This document shows, piece after piece, positions 8,042 to 15,871 of a stretch of DNA of 54,354 bases (its first letter is position 1; each line of letters begins with the position of its first letter). Origin of the DNA: CAVPLM01 sp964497095 (GTDB taxonomy: Bacteria > Actinomycetota > Thermoleophilia > RBG-16-64-13); assembly GCA_964497095.1 (NCBI GenBank), contig CAZCCL010000004.1:1-54354 (forward strand). The letters run 5' to 3'. A program made the translations under genes and the position numbers. The notes beneath the pieces were generated by a model. The model was given only the letters and a program-made list of their open reading frames with translations, was not told the DNA's origin and searched no databases.

Positions 8042-9178
8042 GTGAGGAGTCTGTTCGCGGATATCGTTGGGCAGGAGATGGCGGTCTCCCTGCTTTCCCG
8101 CGCGCTTGAGCAGGGACCCTCACATGCCTATCTGTTCGCGGGGCCGCCGGGGGTGGGCAAGAGCGAGACCGCCGTCGCTTTCGCGGCAGGGTTGGCCTGC
8201 GCCGACGGCGGCTGCGGCGTTTGCAACCACTGCCGCCGCGTGCAGAACGGTCTGCACCCTGATGTAGAACTTCTGGCGCCGGAAGGCAACCTCATCCGCA
8301 TCGATGAGATCAGGCCTATCGTCTACCACGCCGCCTACCGTCCCTACGAGGCCCGGGCCAAGGTGTACGTCTTTCTGGAGGCCGAGAAGTTCAACGCCGA
8401 AGCCGCCAACGCGTTTCTCAAGACTCTTGAAGAGCCACCGGCCCACGTCCATTTCCTGCTCGTCAGCGATCACCCCGAGAGACTGATCCCCACCATCGCT
8501 TCGCGCTGCCAGCTGGTGACCTTTTCGCCGGTGTCCGTCCCGGTCCTGGCCGCCGACCTGGTGGGCAGGCTCGGACTCTCACACAGAGAGGCCGACCTGA
8601 TCGCCCGAGTGGCTGGCGGCAACCTAAGCCATGCCCGAGAGTTGGCCACTTCGGAGAGTGCGCGCAGGCAGCGGGATCAACTGCTCGATCTGGCCAGGGA
8701 TCTGCCCACCGCCGGTCTCATTGACACCCAGGTGGCGCTCGACGAGGTGATGAACACTATCGAAAAGCGGGCCGAGGAGAGGATGGAGGAGTCGGCCGGT
8801 GAGCTCCAGCAGGCTCTGGAATGGGCGGGCGACGCTCGGACCCGCAAGTGGCTCGAGAAGCGCCACGAGGAGAAGCTCAAGCGACAACGACGCCGCCTGA
8901 GCACCCAAGGACTGCAGACGGTGACCCGCGTCTTCGCCGGCTGGTACCGGGATCTTGCCCTCGTCTCTACCGGGGCCGAGGAGGCCGCTCTCAACCAAGA
9001 TCGCCTTGACGAGCTGAGAGCCGCCGGTGAGCCCGGGGCTCTGCTTTCCTACGTGAAGGCCGTGATGGCCGTGCGTCGAGCCCAAGAGCGGCTTCGGTAT
9101 AATGTCGATGCCCGATGCGCTATCGGAGACATGTTCTATTCCATCAAGGAGGCCCTGGCTCAGTGGCCGATGTTGTAG
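8042..9178 (+). CDS. holB: DNA polymerase III delta-prime subunit
   Basis: A clamp-loader AAA+ subunit (378 aa). The GTG at 8042 gives VRSLFADIVGQE, the standard opening; the longer upstream frame overlaps tmk and is not used. The P-loop GPPGVGKSE is intact, a Cys cluster (CADGGCGVCNHC) forms the zinc module, and the sensor region reads NAFLKTLEEPPAHVHFLL with IASRCQLVTFSP. A charged helical stretch (about 240-290) with KRAEERMEES and KLKRQRRR precedes the C-terminal collar domain. An intact P-loop would also fit a gamma/tau-like protein, but the tmk-holB-ricT order supports delta-prime. Its 3-prime end overlaps ricT by 16 bp. Confidence 0.88.
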   Translation: MRSLFADIVGQEMAVSLLSRALEQGPSHAYLFAGPPGVGKSETAVAFAAGLACADGGCGVCNHCRRVQNGLHPDVELLAPEGNLIRIDEIRPIVYHAAYRPYEARAKVYVFLEAEKFNAEAANAFLKTLEEPPAHVHFLLVSDHPERLIPTIASRCQLVTFSPVSVPVLAADLVGRLGLSHREADLIARVAGGNLSHARELATSESARRQRDQLLDLARDLPTAGLIDTQVALDEVMNTIEKRAEERMEESAGELQQALEWAGDARTRKWLEKRHEEKLKRQRRRLSTQGLQTVTRVFAGWYRDLALVSTGAEEAALNQDRLDELRAAGEPGALLSYVKAVMAVRRAQERLRYNVDARCAIGDMFYSIKEALAQWPML

Positions 9179-10533
9179 GGGTCGTTTTCCACAACGGGAT
9201 CAAGGTCTACTACTTCGATCCCGCAGGACTCGAGCTTTCCCGGGGAGATCGCGTAGTCGTCCAAACGTCGAAAGGCAGCGAGATCGGCCAGGTGGTCGAT
9301 CCGCCCCATGTCGTGGATGATTCGGAGATCCAGGCCCAGTTGAAGAGAGTCACCCGCGTCGCCACCGGCAAAGACCTGGAGGCGCAGGCCGCCGACGAGC
9401 AGATGCGTAAGGAAGCCATGTCCACTTGCCGCGAATTGATCGCGAGCCACGGTCTGGACATGAAACTGGTGAGCGCCGACATCGGGTTCGGCGGTGAGAA
9501 GATCACCATCAGTTTCTACTCCGACGAGCGGGTGGATTTCCGCGCCCTGGTGGCCGATCTGGCCAAAGCCCTCAACATGCGCATCGAGCTACGCCAGGTC
9601 GGCGCGCGGGAAGAGGCGCGCATGGTGGGGGGCTTGGGTCCATGCGGTCGCAACCTATGCTGCACCCTGTTCCCGGGCGACGACGATCCGGTGTCCATCC
9701 GTATGGCCAAGGAACAGAACCTGCCTCTCAATCCCATGAAGATCTCGGGCCTTTGTGGGCGGCTCATGTGTTGTCTCAAGTACGAGCAGGAGCAGTATGT
9801 GAGCTTCCGCAAGGAGGCTCCCGCCAAGGGCACCTCGGTGTCCACTCCGGTCGGAGAAGGGGTCATAGTCGGCTACAACGTGCCCAAAGACGCGATCACG
9901 GTGAGGTACGAGGACGGCTCCTTCGGCGACATCCGCCTCAGCGGCTGTCACTGTCTGGAGGGTGGGGGCCTGATGGTGGTCCCGGAGGAGGAGCCTCAGC
10001 TTGTTTCTACCCCGGACGATACGTTGGATCTGGGCGGCCTGGCGGAGGACGAATGCATCCCCGAAGCCCTTGCAGTGGTGGAGGCAGAGGTCGTACCCGG
10101 TGAGGATGGAGAGGCGGTCCAGGTCATCGTTGCAGAGAGCTCCCGGCGGGGACGGGGCCGGCGGGGCCGGCGGGGGGGTAAACGCCGGACGAAGACCCAG
10201 GCAGTCGGTGAAGTCGGCAACTCGGCCTCCGGCGACAACGAGGGTGCCGCTTACGGCGAAGAGCACAGCAGCAGCCACCGTCGTGGTCACAAGCCGCCCA
10301 GACACGCGCACCGCCCGGGCGATCAGCAGTCCGAGAAACACCACGAGGGAGGGCCTGACGCTCCCGGTGAGGGGAACGGAGCCGAAGAAGCGGGCGGAGG
10401 CACTGGCAGCCGTTCTCGGCGTCGGCGGAAGCGTCGCCCGAGTGGCGGCGGTAGCGGCCCCGGCCAGACCGGCGGCGCAGATGGCGCTGGCCAAACCGGC
10501 GAAGGCGCTGCAGGAGCGAACGAGAGCGGCTGA
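9163..10533 (+). CDS. ricT: PSP1/YaaT (RicT) domain protein
   Basis: A 456-aa protein; the chosen GTG at 9163 has AAGGAGG about 9 bases upstream inside the end of holB. The PSP1 core (about 1-270) contains the Cys-rich segments GPCGRNLCCTLFPG and SGLCGRLMCCLKYE, which in Bacillus RicT help hold Fe-S clusters in the RicA-RicF-RicT complex affecting RNA maturation. The last 170 residues are a low-complexity tail rich in Arg, Gly, His, Glu and Lys (RRGRGRRGRRGGKRR, then SRRRRKRRPS), which suggests RNA binding. The tail is unusual for the family, which normally ends soon after the core. The family function outside Bacillus is less certain. Confidence 0.85.
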   Translation: MADVVGVVFHNGIKVYYFDPAGLELSRGDRVVVQTSKGSEIGQVVDPPHVVDDSEIQAQLKRVTRVATGKDLEAQAADEQMRKEAMSTCRELIASHGLDMKLVSADIGFGGEKITISFYSDERVDFRALVADLAKALNMRIELRQVGAREEARMVGGLGPCGRNLCCTLFPGDDDPVSIRMAKEQNLPLNPMKISGLCGRLMCCLKYEQEQYVSFRKEAPAKGTSVSTPVGEGVIVGYNVPKDAITVRYEDGSFGDIRLSGCHCLEGGGLMVVPEEEPQLVSTPDDTLDLGGLAEDECIPEALAVVEAEVVPGEDGEAVQVIVAESSRRGRGRRGRRGGKRRTKTQAVGEVGNSASGDNEGAAYGEEHSSSHRRGHKPPRHAHRPGDQQSEKHHEGGPDAPGEGNGAEEAGGGTGSRSRRRRKRRPSGGGSGPGQTGGADGAGQTGEGAAGANESG

Positions 10534-10717
10534 GCCACCGTAGTCCCTGGCGGCGGCAGAGTCGAGGCCCGAGACCCGGACGCGCTCGGAAGCCGAGACG
10601 ACCGGCCCCGAGTCGGTGGGCGCCGCCCTGTGGGAAGTTCAGAGGTTGTCAGCTTCCCCGCCAGCTTCTAAACTTAGGCGCCCGCGGCGCCTCCGCGACA
10701 GGCGCCGGGAACCAGGT

Positions 10718-10790
10718 GCCGACGTAGCTCAGATGGCAGAGCGGCTCACTCGTAATGAGCAGGTCCGGGGTTCGATTCCCCGCGTCGGCT
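10718..10790 (+). tRNA. tRNA-Thr, anticodon CGT
   Basis: A complete 73-base cloverleaf. The acceptor arms are GCCGACG and CGTCGGC with discriminator T. The D arm is GCTC/GAGC. The anticodon arm is GCTCA-CTCGTAA-TGAGC with anticodon CGT, the variable loop is AGGTC, and the T arm is CGGGG-TTCGATT-CCCCG. No CCA is encoded. It reads ACG codons. The genes just downstream (toxin-antitoxin pairs, a remnant ORF) look accessory, which is common next to tRNA genes. Confidence 0.97.
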
Positions 10791-11123
10791 TACCGTCTTC
10801 CTCACCCGGACAGCTCTGCTGCGAGAGGGGCGGTCGCGCGCAACGCTCACCTCACGGGCCCGTGGCGCCCCATGGAGCCGGGAGAAGAGGAATCACCAGC
10901 CCGATTTCATCGTGTGCCTGCGAGATATCGCGGACGGGGCAGAGGCCGGCGATCTTCTCAACCTGATGATGGAGGTCTCCGGCGAACCTCGACCCGACAA
11001 AGCCTCGAAAACAGCGGTGGCATGAGACCTGTGGGTGGTGGCTGCGAACGACCACGGTGGGTTTGAACGCTGAGGCTTTCTTGAGATCACCGACCCCTGG
11101 GATGCCGCGAAAGCCATTCGAGC
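10791..11123. other. non-coding spacer after tRNA-Thr
   Basis: A 333-bp stretch with no supported gene; the short open frames in it have no family resemblance or ribosome site. No repeated end of the tRNA (an integration scar) was found in it. The 184 bp before the tRNA (10534-10717) also appear empty. Confidence 0.5.
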
Positions 11124-11558
11124 CTACATCATCTCGATGGCCTCGGCAGGATAGAGCGCGATGATGTCGACCGGGAGTCTGGTTCTTTGTTCTTCATCGA
11201 GCGTGATGAGGGTGGCGTCGAAACGGAGCGCGGTCGCGGCATACACGGCATCGGCGCCTCTCAGCCCGGCGGCTGCGACGATCTCAACGGCCGCGTCGGC
11301 GATCCGGTCGTCCAGTTCCTGGAAAACGAGTCCGGGCAGTCTGCAGAACGACTCGTCCAAAGCCTTGGCTCTATCCGGGTCTCCGGTCGATCTCCCAACC
11401 GCAGCCACTATCTCGGGGCGTATCAGGGTAGGCACAACGACCACGGCGTGGTTGCGTAGCAGCAACTCAAGTAGGCGACGGCTGTCATCCGAAGTGGCCT
11501 CGGTGGGATTGAACGCGCTTACGACGACGCTCGCGTCAAGCGTGACTCGGTCGAGCAT
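11124..11558 (-). CDS. PIN-domain ribonuclease toxin (VapC-like)
   Basis: A 144-aa PIN-fold protein. The acidic catalytic residues are placed as expected: Asp8 in TLDASVVVSAF, a Glu in RPEIVAAV, Asp in GADAVYAATAL and Asp in LITLDEEQ. VapC toxins cleave tRNA or rRNA when free and are silenced by a bound antitoxin. The gene starts 9 bp after the Phd-type antitoxin stop, forming a two-gene operon on the minus strand. The target RNA is unknown. Confidence 0.86.
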   Translation of the reverse strand: MLDRVTLDASVVVSAFNPTEATSDDSRRLLELLLRNHAVVVVPTLIRPEIVAAVGRSTGDPDRAKALDESFCRLPGLVFQELDDRIADAAVEIVAAAGLRGADAVYAATALRFDATLITLDEEQRTRLPVDIIALYPAEAIEMM

Positions 11559-11567
11559 GAGCAGCGC

Positions 11568-11828
11568 CTACCGTCTCATCTCGCGCAGGATCTCCACGGC
11601 CGTGAGGGGGCTCTTCCACGCTTCTCTCACCTGCTCCCCGGCTGCGAAGAATTCAGCCCACGCCTGCTCTCTGCTTTCCGGCCGCGTCGCTTCCCGGGAG
11701 GAATAGGGGATGATGATGCCCATGGGCTTGTTTCTGCTGGTGATCACATACCTGACCTGGTTGTCTTCCACGTCGCGCAGGACTTCGGAAGCGTGCGTCT
11801 TCAAGTGGCGAAGACCGATACTGGGCAT
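11568..11828 (-). CDS. Phd/YefM-type antitoxin
   Basis: An 86-aa protein starting at the ATG at 11828 after GAGGAGC. It opens MPSIGLRHLKTHASEVLRDV and continues VRYVITSRNKPMGIIIP, the standard Phd fold that binds DNA and dimerises. The C-terminal half (AWAEFFAAGEQVREAWK) is the flexible toxin-neutralising part. It precedes the PIN toxin and is expected to repress their common promoter. Confidence 0.87.
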   Translation of the reverse strand: MPSIGLRHLKTHASEVLRDVEDNQVRYVITSRNKPMGIIIPYSSREATRPESREQAWAEFFAAGEQVREAWKSPLTAVEILREMRR

Positions 11829-11983
11829 GACGGGCTCCTCGATATCATGTAGTGCGCTAGGTGACCTCATCATACCTTTTCCTTGGTCCGTACGTCCATT
11901 GTCGATCTCGGAGCGTCACGCGGCCATCGGTCCTTGGATGGAGATAGACGTCCCCGGAGCGCTCGCACATCTCCACCGAGGAG

Positions 11984-12595
11984 TTGGGCGACTTCGTGGC
12001 CGAAGACGAGAAGCGACCGGCGACCCTGCTCTACCCTCACGACCCGTCGCTCGACCCACAGCTCGTGTGGAAGGGTAGAGACCAGCAGGACGGAGAGCCT
12101 TCTGTCGGTGCTTGCCGCCACCCCGTATTCGCGGTCATGCTCCGAGAGATGGGGCGCTACGATGCCGTCCTCGAGTCGCACTCCCGGGAGGTTATGCGGC
12201 ATGTGGAATATGAGATCCATGAGGCGGGAGTGCCGGCCGTGCTCAACGAGACGGCACCGTATTACCGCTATCGCGATCTCACCCGCGCCGCGGAAGAGCT
12301 CTTCGGTTTCACCCGCGACACTATCGAACAGGAGTTCACCGCTGAGCTCGAGTATCTGGGGGTATTCCGCGCTGCCCGGCGGGAGCCGGACGACATAGTG
12401 GACATGCCGGACTCGCGGCTCGACCCCTTCATCCGGCTCTCGCTGCAGGGGAGCCGTGGGCTATCATGGAGCAGGCGCGCGCGCTTCGCAGAGCTCACGA
12501 ACGACAAGGTGGCGGCCATGGAAACGGTCGTTCAAAGGGCGCTCTCCCGCGCACAGCGTGATTCTCCACCGAGCGACTTGGAGGAAACGTCGTAA
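11984..12595 (+). CDS. ORF of unknown function, N-terminus like a DNA methyltransferase remnant
   Basis: The frame is open from 11948; 11984 is a TTG. The first 45 codons read like the N-terminal entry of type III-style site-specific DNA methyltransferases (EELGDFVAEDEKRPATLLYP, then DPQLVWKGRD). Resemblance ends at about residue 36. The rest (REMGRYDAVLESHSREVMRH, ETAPYYRYRDLTRAAEELFG) is a helical, charged protein that I do not recognise. Its last base overlaps the ATG of the next gene (12595), so translation through the 3-prime part is plausible. The simplest reading is a fusion of a decayed methyltransferase start with a small hypothetical gene; a start near the ATG at 12137 is then possible. 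Confidence 0.5.
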   Translation: MGDFVAEDEKRPATLLYPHDPSLDPQLVWKGRDQQDGEPSVGACRHPVFAVMLREMGRYDAVLESHSREVMRHVEYEIHEAGVPAVLNETAPYYRYRDLTRAAEELFGFTRDTIEQEFTAELEYLGVFRAARREPDDIVDMPDSRLDPFIRLSLQGSRGLSWSRRARFAELTNDKVAAMETVVQRALSRAQRDSPPSDLEETS

Positions 12596-13574
12596 TGGGC
12601 AGAGAAAGCCGCAAGAAGAAGAGCGGAACCGGGCAGCAGGCAGGGACCGGCCGGGGCGGGGGGAGCACTCAGCCGCCCCTGGTTGATCGGCGGGCGTTGG
12701 AGAAGACCATGGCTGATCTCCATCGCCTATTGGCGGAGCAGGACTTCGTGGATATTGACGAGGCGAACCGGTTCCTGGCCGACCTGATGACTAGGAGCGG
12801 GGGCCGTATCCCCGCAGGTGAGGCCCGCTCTCCTCTGGAGGAAGCACAAGACCTCATGTATGAGGCCTGGGATGCGAAGGGCGCGCAGCGGGTCCGGCTG
12901 GCCCGCAAGGCGCTCGGCATCTCACCCGACTGCGCGGACGCCTATGTCTTGCTGGCCGAGGAGCGTGGGCGGACTCTGGAGGAATCGCGAGATCTTTTCG
13001 CGCAAGGCGTGGCAGCCGGCGAGCGTGCTCTGGGTCCGGAATTCTTTGAGGAGGCCGCCGGTGAGTTCTGGGGCATCCTGGAGACCCGTCCGTACATGCG
13101 TGCGCGCGAGGGTCTGGCGGGGTGCCTCTGGAATCTGGGTGAGCGGAAGGCCGCAGTCGAACACTACCAGGATATGCTGCGGCTGAACCCCAACGACAAT
13201 CAGGGAGTGCGCTACATACTCCTCGACTGCCTGCTGGAAATGGGCTGCGACAAGGAAGCCGGGGAGCTNNNNNNNNNNAGCTGCTCAGGCAGTATGAAGA
13301 CGACGGCACCGCCGCCTGGCTCTACAACTATGCGCTGTGGGTCTTCCGGGGAGAAGGTGGTGGCCCCGAAGCGCGCCGTCGTCTGAGCGAGGCACTGGAG
13401 CAGAACCGGCACGTTCCCGCCTACCTTCTCGGCCGCAAACGCGCGCCTTCGCGGTTGCCGGACTTGATCAGTTTTGGAGGCGAAGACGAGGCCGTCACCT
13501 ACGCCGTCGACTCCCGGACCAGCTGGCAAAGCACCCCGGGCGCCCTCAGCTGGCTGGCGGGCACGATGCCCTAG
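12595..13574 (+). CDS. ST7-like TPR protein, interrupted by an assembly gap
   Basis: A cytoplasmic helical-repeat protein of about 321 aa. The N-terminus is basic (GRESRKKKSG); the core has ALGISPDCADAYVLLAEE, AAGERALGPEFFEEAAGEFW and LRLNPNDNQGVRYILLDCLL, a family usually labelled tetratricopeptide or ST7-like protein. Ten Ns at 13269-13278 interrupt codon 225. After the gap the same family continues in frame (LLRQYEDDGTAAWLYNYAL, NRHVPAYLLGRK, TPGALSWLAG) to TAG at 13572. The AGCT on each side of the Ns is the same four bases; collapsing them gives GEL-LRQYEDD without a shift. So the gene is intact in the organism. Function is unknown beyond protein binding. Confidence 0.85.
13269..13278. 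other. 10-N assembly gap, probably zero length
   Basis: The left flank ends GGGGAGCT and the right flank begins AGCTGCTCAGG. Merging the shared AGCT restores one uninterrupted reading frame, so the gap is likely a scaffolding artefact over an overlap of 4 bases. Confidence 0.85.
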
Positions 13575-13596
13575 TCTCGCCGACGCGGAGTGGCAC

Positions 13597-13630
13597 GCCC
13601 CAGGCCGTTGTCTGCCCCAGGCCGTTGTCC
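13597..13630. repeat. 17-bp tandem duplication
   Basis: Two adjacent copies of GCCCCAGGCCGTTGTC followed by T or C, 16 of 17 bases identical, in the 297-bp spacer after the TPR gene. Nothing else is recognisable in that spacer. Confidence 0.85.
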
Positions 13631-13871
13631 GCCCGCCAGGATCGGTCAGGCAGCCGCTTGAGAACCGGCTACCCTCACCCAGATGTTGCGGACCCAGGGG
13701 GGTAATCTGCAAGGAGTCGAACGAGCTGCTGGACTTCCTGGACAGCGAGGCTTCCACGGTGATGTAACGCGAGGCGGGATGGCTGCGGAGTCCGCGGGGC
13801 CTGACCAACAGGCTCAGCCTCCCAGCCCCGACTTACGGGCCCCTTACTGGTTCGCACCAATAATGGGAGCG

Positions 13872-14381
13872 ATGTCCAGATCCAACAGTAAGAGTACGAC
13901 GATGAGATCTCGATGTTCCCGCGGCGTCATGCTGGCGGCAGTGCTGCTGGTGACCGGGGCGACTCTGTTCCTTGTGGCCTGTGGGCGCTCCGAGGAGACT
14001 ACCGCCGAGACCGCCTCCTCGGTCGGCCAGAGCGGCAGCATCGCTTTCGCAGGATTGGTCGACCACCCGGGGACCCTCACGGTGCTCGACATGGACTACA
14101 TGTATTGGATCACGATCACGGCGGAACACCCCCAGTTGGGCGCCACCGAGTACGAGGGTGTGCTTCTCGGCGATATCTTCTCGTACATCGGCGTTCGCTC
14201 GGGTGCGACGACACTTGCCATCACGGCTTCCGACGGTTCCACAGTCAAAATACCCCTGGCGGACATAACCAGTGAGGATGCAATGATCGCGGTCAACGGC
14301 GACGGCACTATGAGCACCGTCATGCCGGGGATGGCGAGCGAAGCCTGGGTCGACGACGTGGTCAGGATGGAACTCGAGTGA
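13872..14381 (+). CDS. small lipoprotein with molybdopterin (SUOX-type) domain
   Basis: About 169 aa. A basic leader and hydrophobic helix (GVMLAAVLLVTGATLFLVAC) end in a lipobox, so the protein is exported and lipid-anchored. The mature part resembles the compact oxidoreductase molybdopterin-binding fold: YEGVLLGDIFSYIGVRSGAT, then TASDGSTVKIPLADITSEDAM and a final hydrophobic strand. It is far shorter than sulfite oxidase and I do not see the cofactor Cys, so it may be a cofactor-free relative. The start at 13872 has GGGAG three to four bases before it; the ATG at 13902 is an alternative. It is encoded 0.8 kb from modBA, a possible molybdenum theme. Confidence 0.65.
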   Translation: MSRSNSKSTTMRSRCSRGVMLAAVLLVTGATLFLVACGRSEETTAETASSVGQSGSIAFAGLVDHPGTLTVLDMDYMYWITITAEHPQLGATEYEGVLLGDIFSYIGVRSGATTLAITASDGSTVKIPLADITSEDAMIAVNGDGTMSTVMPGMASEAWVDDVVRMELE

Positions 14382-14470
14382 AGCCCCCGCGCCGATAGAC
14401 GCGCTCGTTTGCTCCTCGGGCACCGGCGTCCAACGGTGTGGATGCTCTCAAACGTAATGCCGCGTTTATA

Positions 14471-14493
14471 GTGTGCACCAGACCCGTGTACAC
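14471..14493 (+). promoter_or_regulatory. candidate antitoxin operator/promoter
   Basis: Two near-palindromic octamers, GTGTGCAC (14471-14478) and GTGTACAC (14486-14493), lie 15 bp apart, 30 bp before the ribbon-helix-helix antitoxin. TTTATA (14465-14470) and TACACT (14489-14494) with an 18-bp spacer could be the -35 and -10, so the second octamer overlaps the -10. This is the usual layout for autorepression. Confidence 0.45.
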
Positions 14494-14522
14494 TAGAGCT
14501 AAAGAAAGACAGGTGATCGCTC

Positions 14523-14744
14523 GTGCTGAAGAACATCACCCTGAGCGCCGACGAGCAACTCATCAGTCGCGCTCGACAAGAAGCTGAACGACGTGGCACC
14601 ACTCTCAACGCCGAGTTTCGCGTATGGCTGGCGGCTTTTGCGGAGCAGGAACGGGCGGCTCACGGCTATCAGGACCTGATGGCGCGTCTGGGATACGCTC
14701 ACCCCGGCCGTCGCTTCTCGCGCGAGGAGCTCAATGAGCGGTAG
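14523..14744 (+). CDS. ribbon-helix-helix antitoxin
   Basis: A 73-aa protein starting at GTG. It opens LKNITLSADEQLISRARQEA, the beta strand and first helix of a ribbon-helix-helix DNA-binding domain, and continues RGTTLNAEFRVWLAAF. The C-terminal part (YQDLMARLGYAHPGRRFS) would wrap the toxin. It overlaps the following PIN toxin by 11 bp, showing translational coupling. It belongs to the VapB-like class, different from the Phd-type antitoxin 2.7 kb upstream. Confidence 0.85.
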   Translation: MLKNITLSADEQLISRARQEAERRGTTLNAEFRVWLAAFAEQERAAHGYQDLMARLGYAHPGRRFSREELNER

Positions 14745-15168
14745 TTCCGCCCGCTTCTTTCTGGACACCAACATCTTCGTCTACACGTTCGAGGAAACCC
14801 ACTCGATCAGGAGAGCGAAGGCCCGCGAACTGGTCGAAATGGCTCTGACGACCGGTCTGGGGGTAGTCAGTCACCAGGTGGTACAGGAGTTCCTCAATGT
14901 GGCCATGGGCAAGTTCGCCGTACCCCTCAGCACGGCCGACTGCCGCGCCTATCTGGAGCAGGTTCTCGTGCCCCTGTGGCGTGTATCGCCTACCGCGCCG
15001 CTATACCTGCGCGCGATCGAGGTACAGGGGCGTTCAGGATACGGTTTCTACGATAGCCTCATAGTGGCCGCCGCACTCACCGCCGGCTGCCGCACTCTTT
15101 ATACTCAGGATCTCCAGCATGGAAGAAGGTTCGACTCATTGACGGTGGTCGATCCGTTCGCCGACTAG
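14734..15168 (+). CDS. PIN-domain ribonuclease toxin (VapC-like)
   Basis: A 144-aa PIN nuclease. Catalytic acidic residues appear in FFLDTNIFVYTFE, VVQEFLNVAMG, GFYDSLIVAAAL and LYTQDLQHGRRF. It is paired with the overlapping ribbon-helix-helix antitoxin. Sequence similarity to the other PIN protein in this window (11124-11558) is limited to the motifs, so this is an independent system and not a recent duplication. Confidence 0.87.
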   Translation: MSGSSARFFLDTNIFVYTFEETHSIRRAKARELVEMALTTGLGVVSHQVVQEFLNVAMGKFAVPLSTADCRAYLEQVLVPLWRVSPTAPLYLRAIEVQGRSGYGFYDSLIVAAALTAGCRTLYTQDLQHGRRFDSLTVVDPFAD

Positions 15169-15181
15169 CCCCAAGCGACGA

Positions 15182-15853
15182 TCAGCGCAGTGCTCCCTTC
15201 TGCGAGAGCCTGTTCGAGAAGTAGATGATGACGCTCGACAGCGCGACGAAGGCAAGGACCATCCAAAGCGCGCTGCCCCAAGAGCCGTAGAGGGTCTCGT
15301 TGTAGATCGTGATCGGCATGGTGGTGGTCTTCCCCGGGATGTTTCCCGCCACCATGATGGTCGCGCCGAACTCGCCCATCGCCCTGGCAAACGCCAACGT
15401 GGCCCCGGCCACGATGCCCCGCTTGGAGAGCGGAATCACCACTCTGAGAAGCGTGTAGGTCTCCGAACGGCCCAGCGTGTAGGAAGCGTTGATCAGGTCC
15501 TGGCCCACCGATTCCATGGAGGCCCGGGTGGTCTTGACGAGGAGTGGCAGGGCCACGATGAAAGAGGCGATCGCAGCGGCATACCAGGTGAACATGAGGC
15601 TGAGCTCGCCGCCGGTGATCGCCGTGTAGGCTCTTCCCAGCACCCCGTTGTTCCCGATGATGAGGATCAGGATGTAGCCGGTCACGACCGGGGGGAGGAC
15701 CATCGGGAGCGTGACCACGAGATCCAGCAGGTCTCGGCCGGGGAACCTCTTGCGCGCGAGGATGTAGGCGAGAGGCACGCCCACCAGTAGGACGGCTACT
15801 GTGGCGCAAACGGCAACCTGGAAGGACAGTCTCAGCGGGAAGAGAGTGCTCAT
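15182..15853 (-). CDS. modB: molybdate/tungstate ABC transporter permease
   Basis: A 223-aa inner-membrane permease with about five to six helices. The start gives MSTLFPLRLSFQVAVCATVA. The conserved PMVLPPVVTGYILILIIG segment and the EAA loop (ASYTLGRSETYTLLRVVIPL, then GIVAGATLAFARAMGEFGAT) are typical of ModB. It lies 18 bp downstream of modA. No ATPase gene (modC) follows; the next gene converges. The ATPase must be encoded elsewhere, or a shared one is used. Confidence 0.93.
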   Translation of the reverse strand: MSTLFPLRLSFQVAVCATVAVLLVGVPLAYILARKRFPGRDLLDLVVTLPMVLPPVVTGYILILIIGNNGVLGRAYTAITGGELSLMFTWYAAAIASFIVALPLLVKTTRASMESVGQDLINASYTLGRSETYTLLRVVIPLSKRGIVAGATLAFARAMGEFGATIMVAGNIPGKTTTMPITIYNETLYGSWGSALWMVLAFVALSSVIIYFSNRLSQKGALR

Positions 15854-15871
15854 GATCGTGACAGCCTTTCG

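Noticed and set aside
10791..11123. Integration scar (repeat of the tRNA-Thr end)
   Set aside because: No second copy of the T arm/acceptor end was found in the following DNA that I could read.
13337..13767. Frames after the N gap suggesting a frameshifted or split gene
   Set aside because: Merging the repeated AGCT at the gap gives one continuous frame, so no pseudogene is needed.
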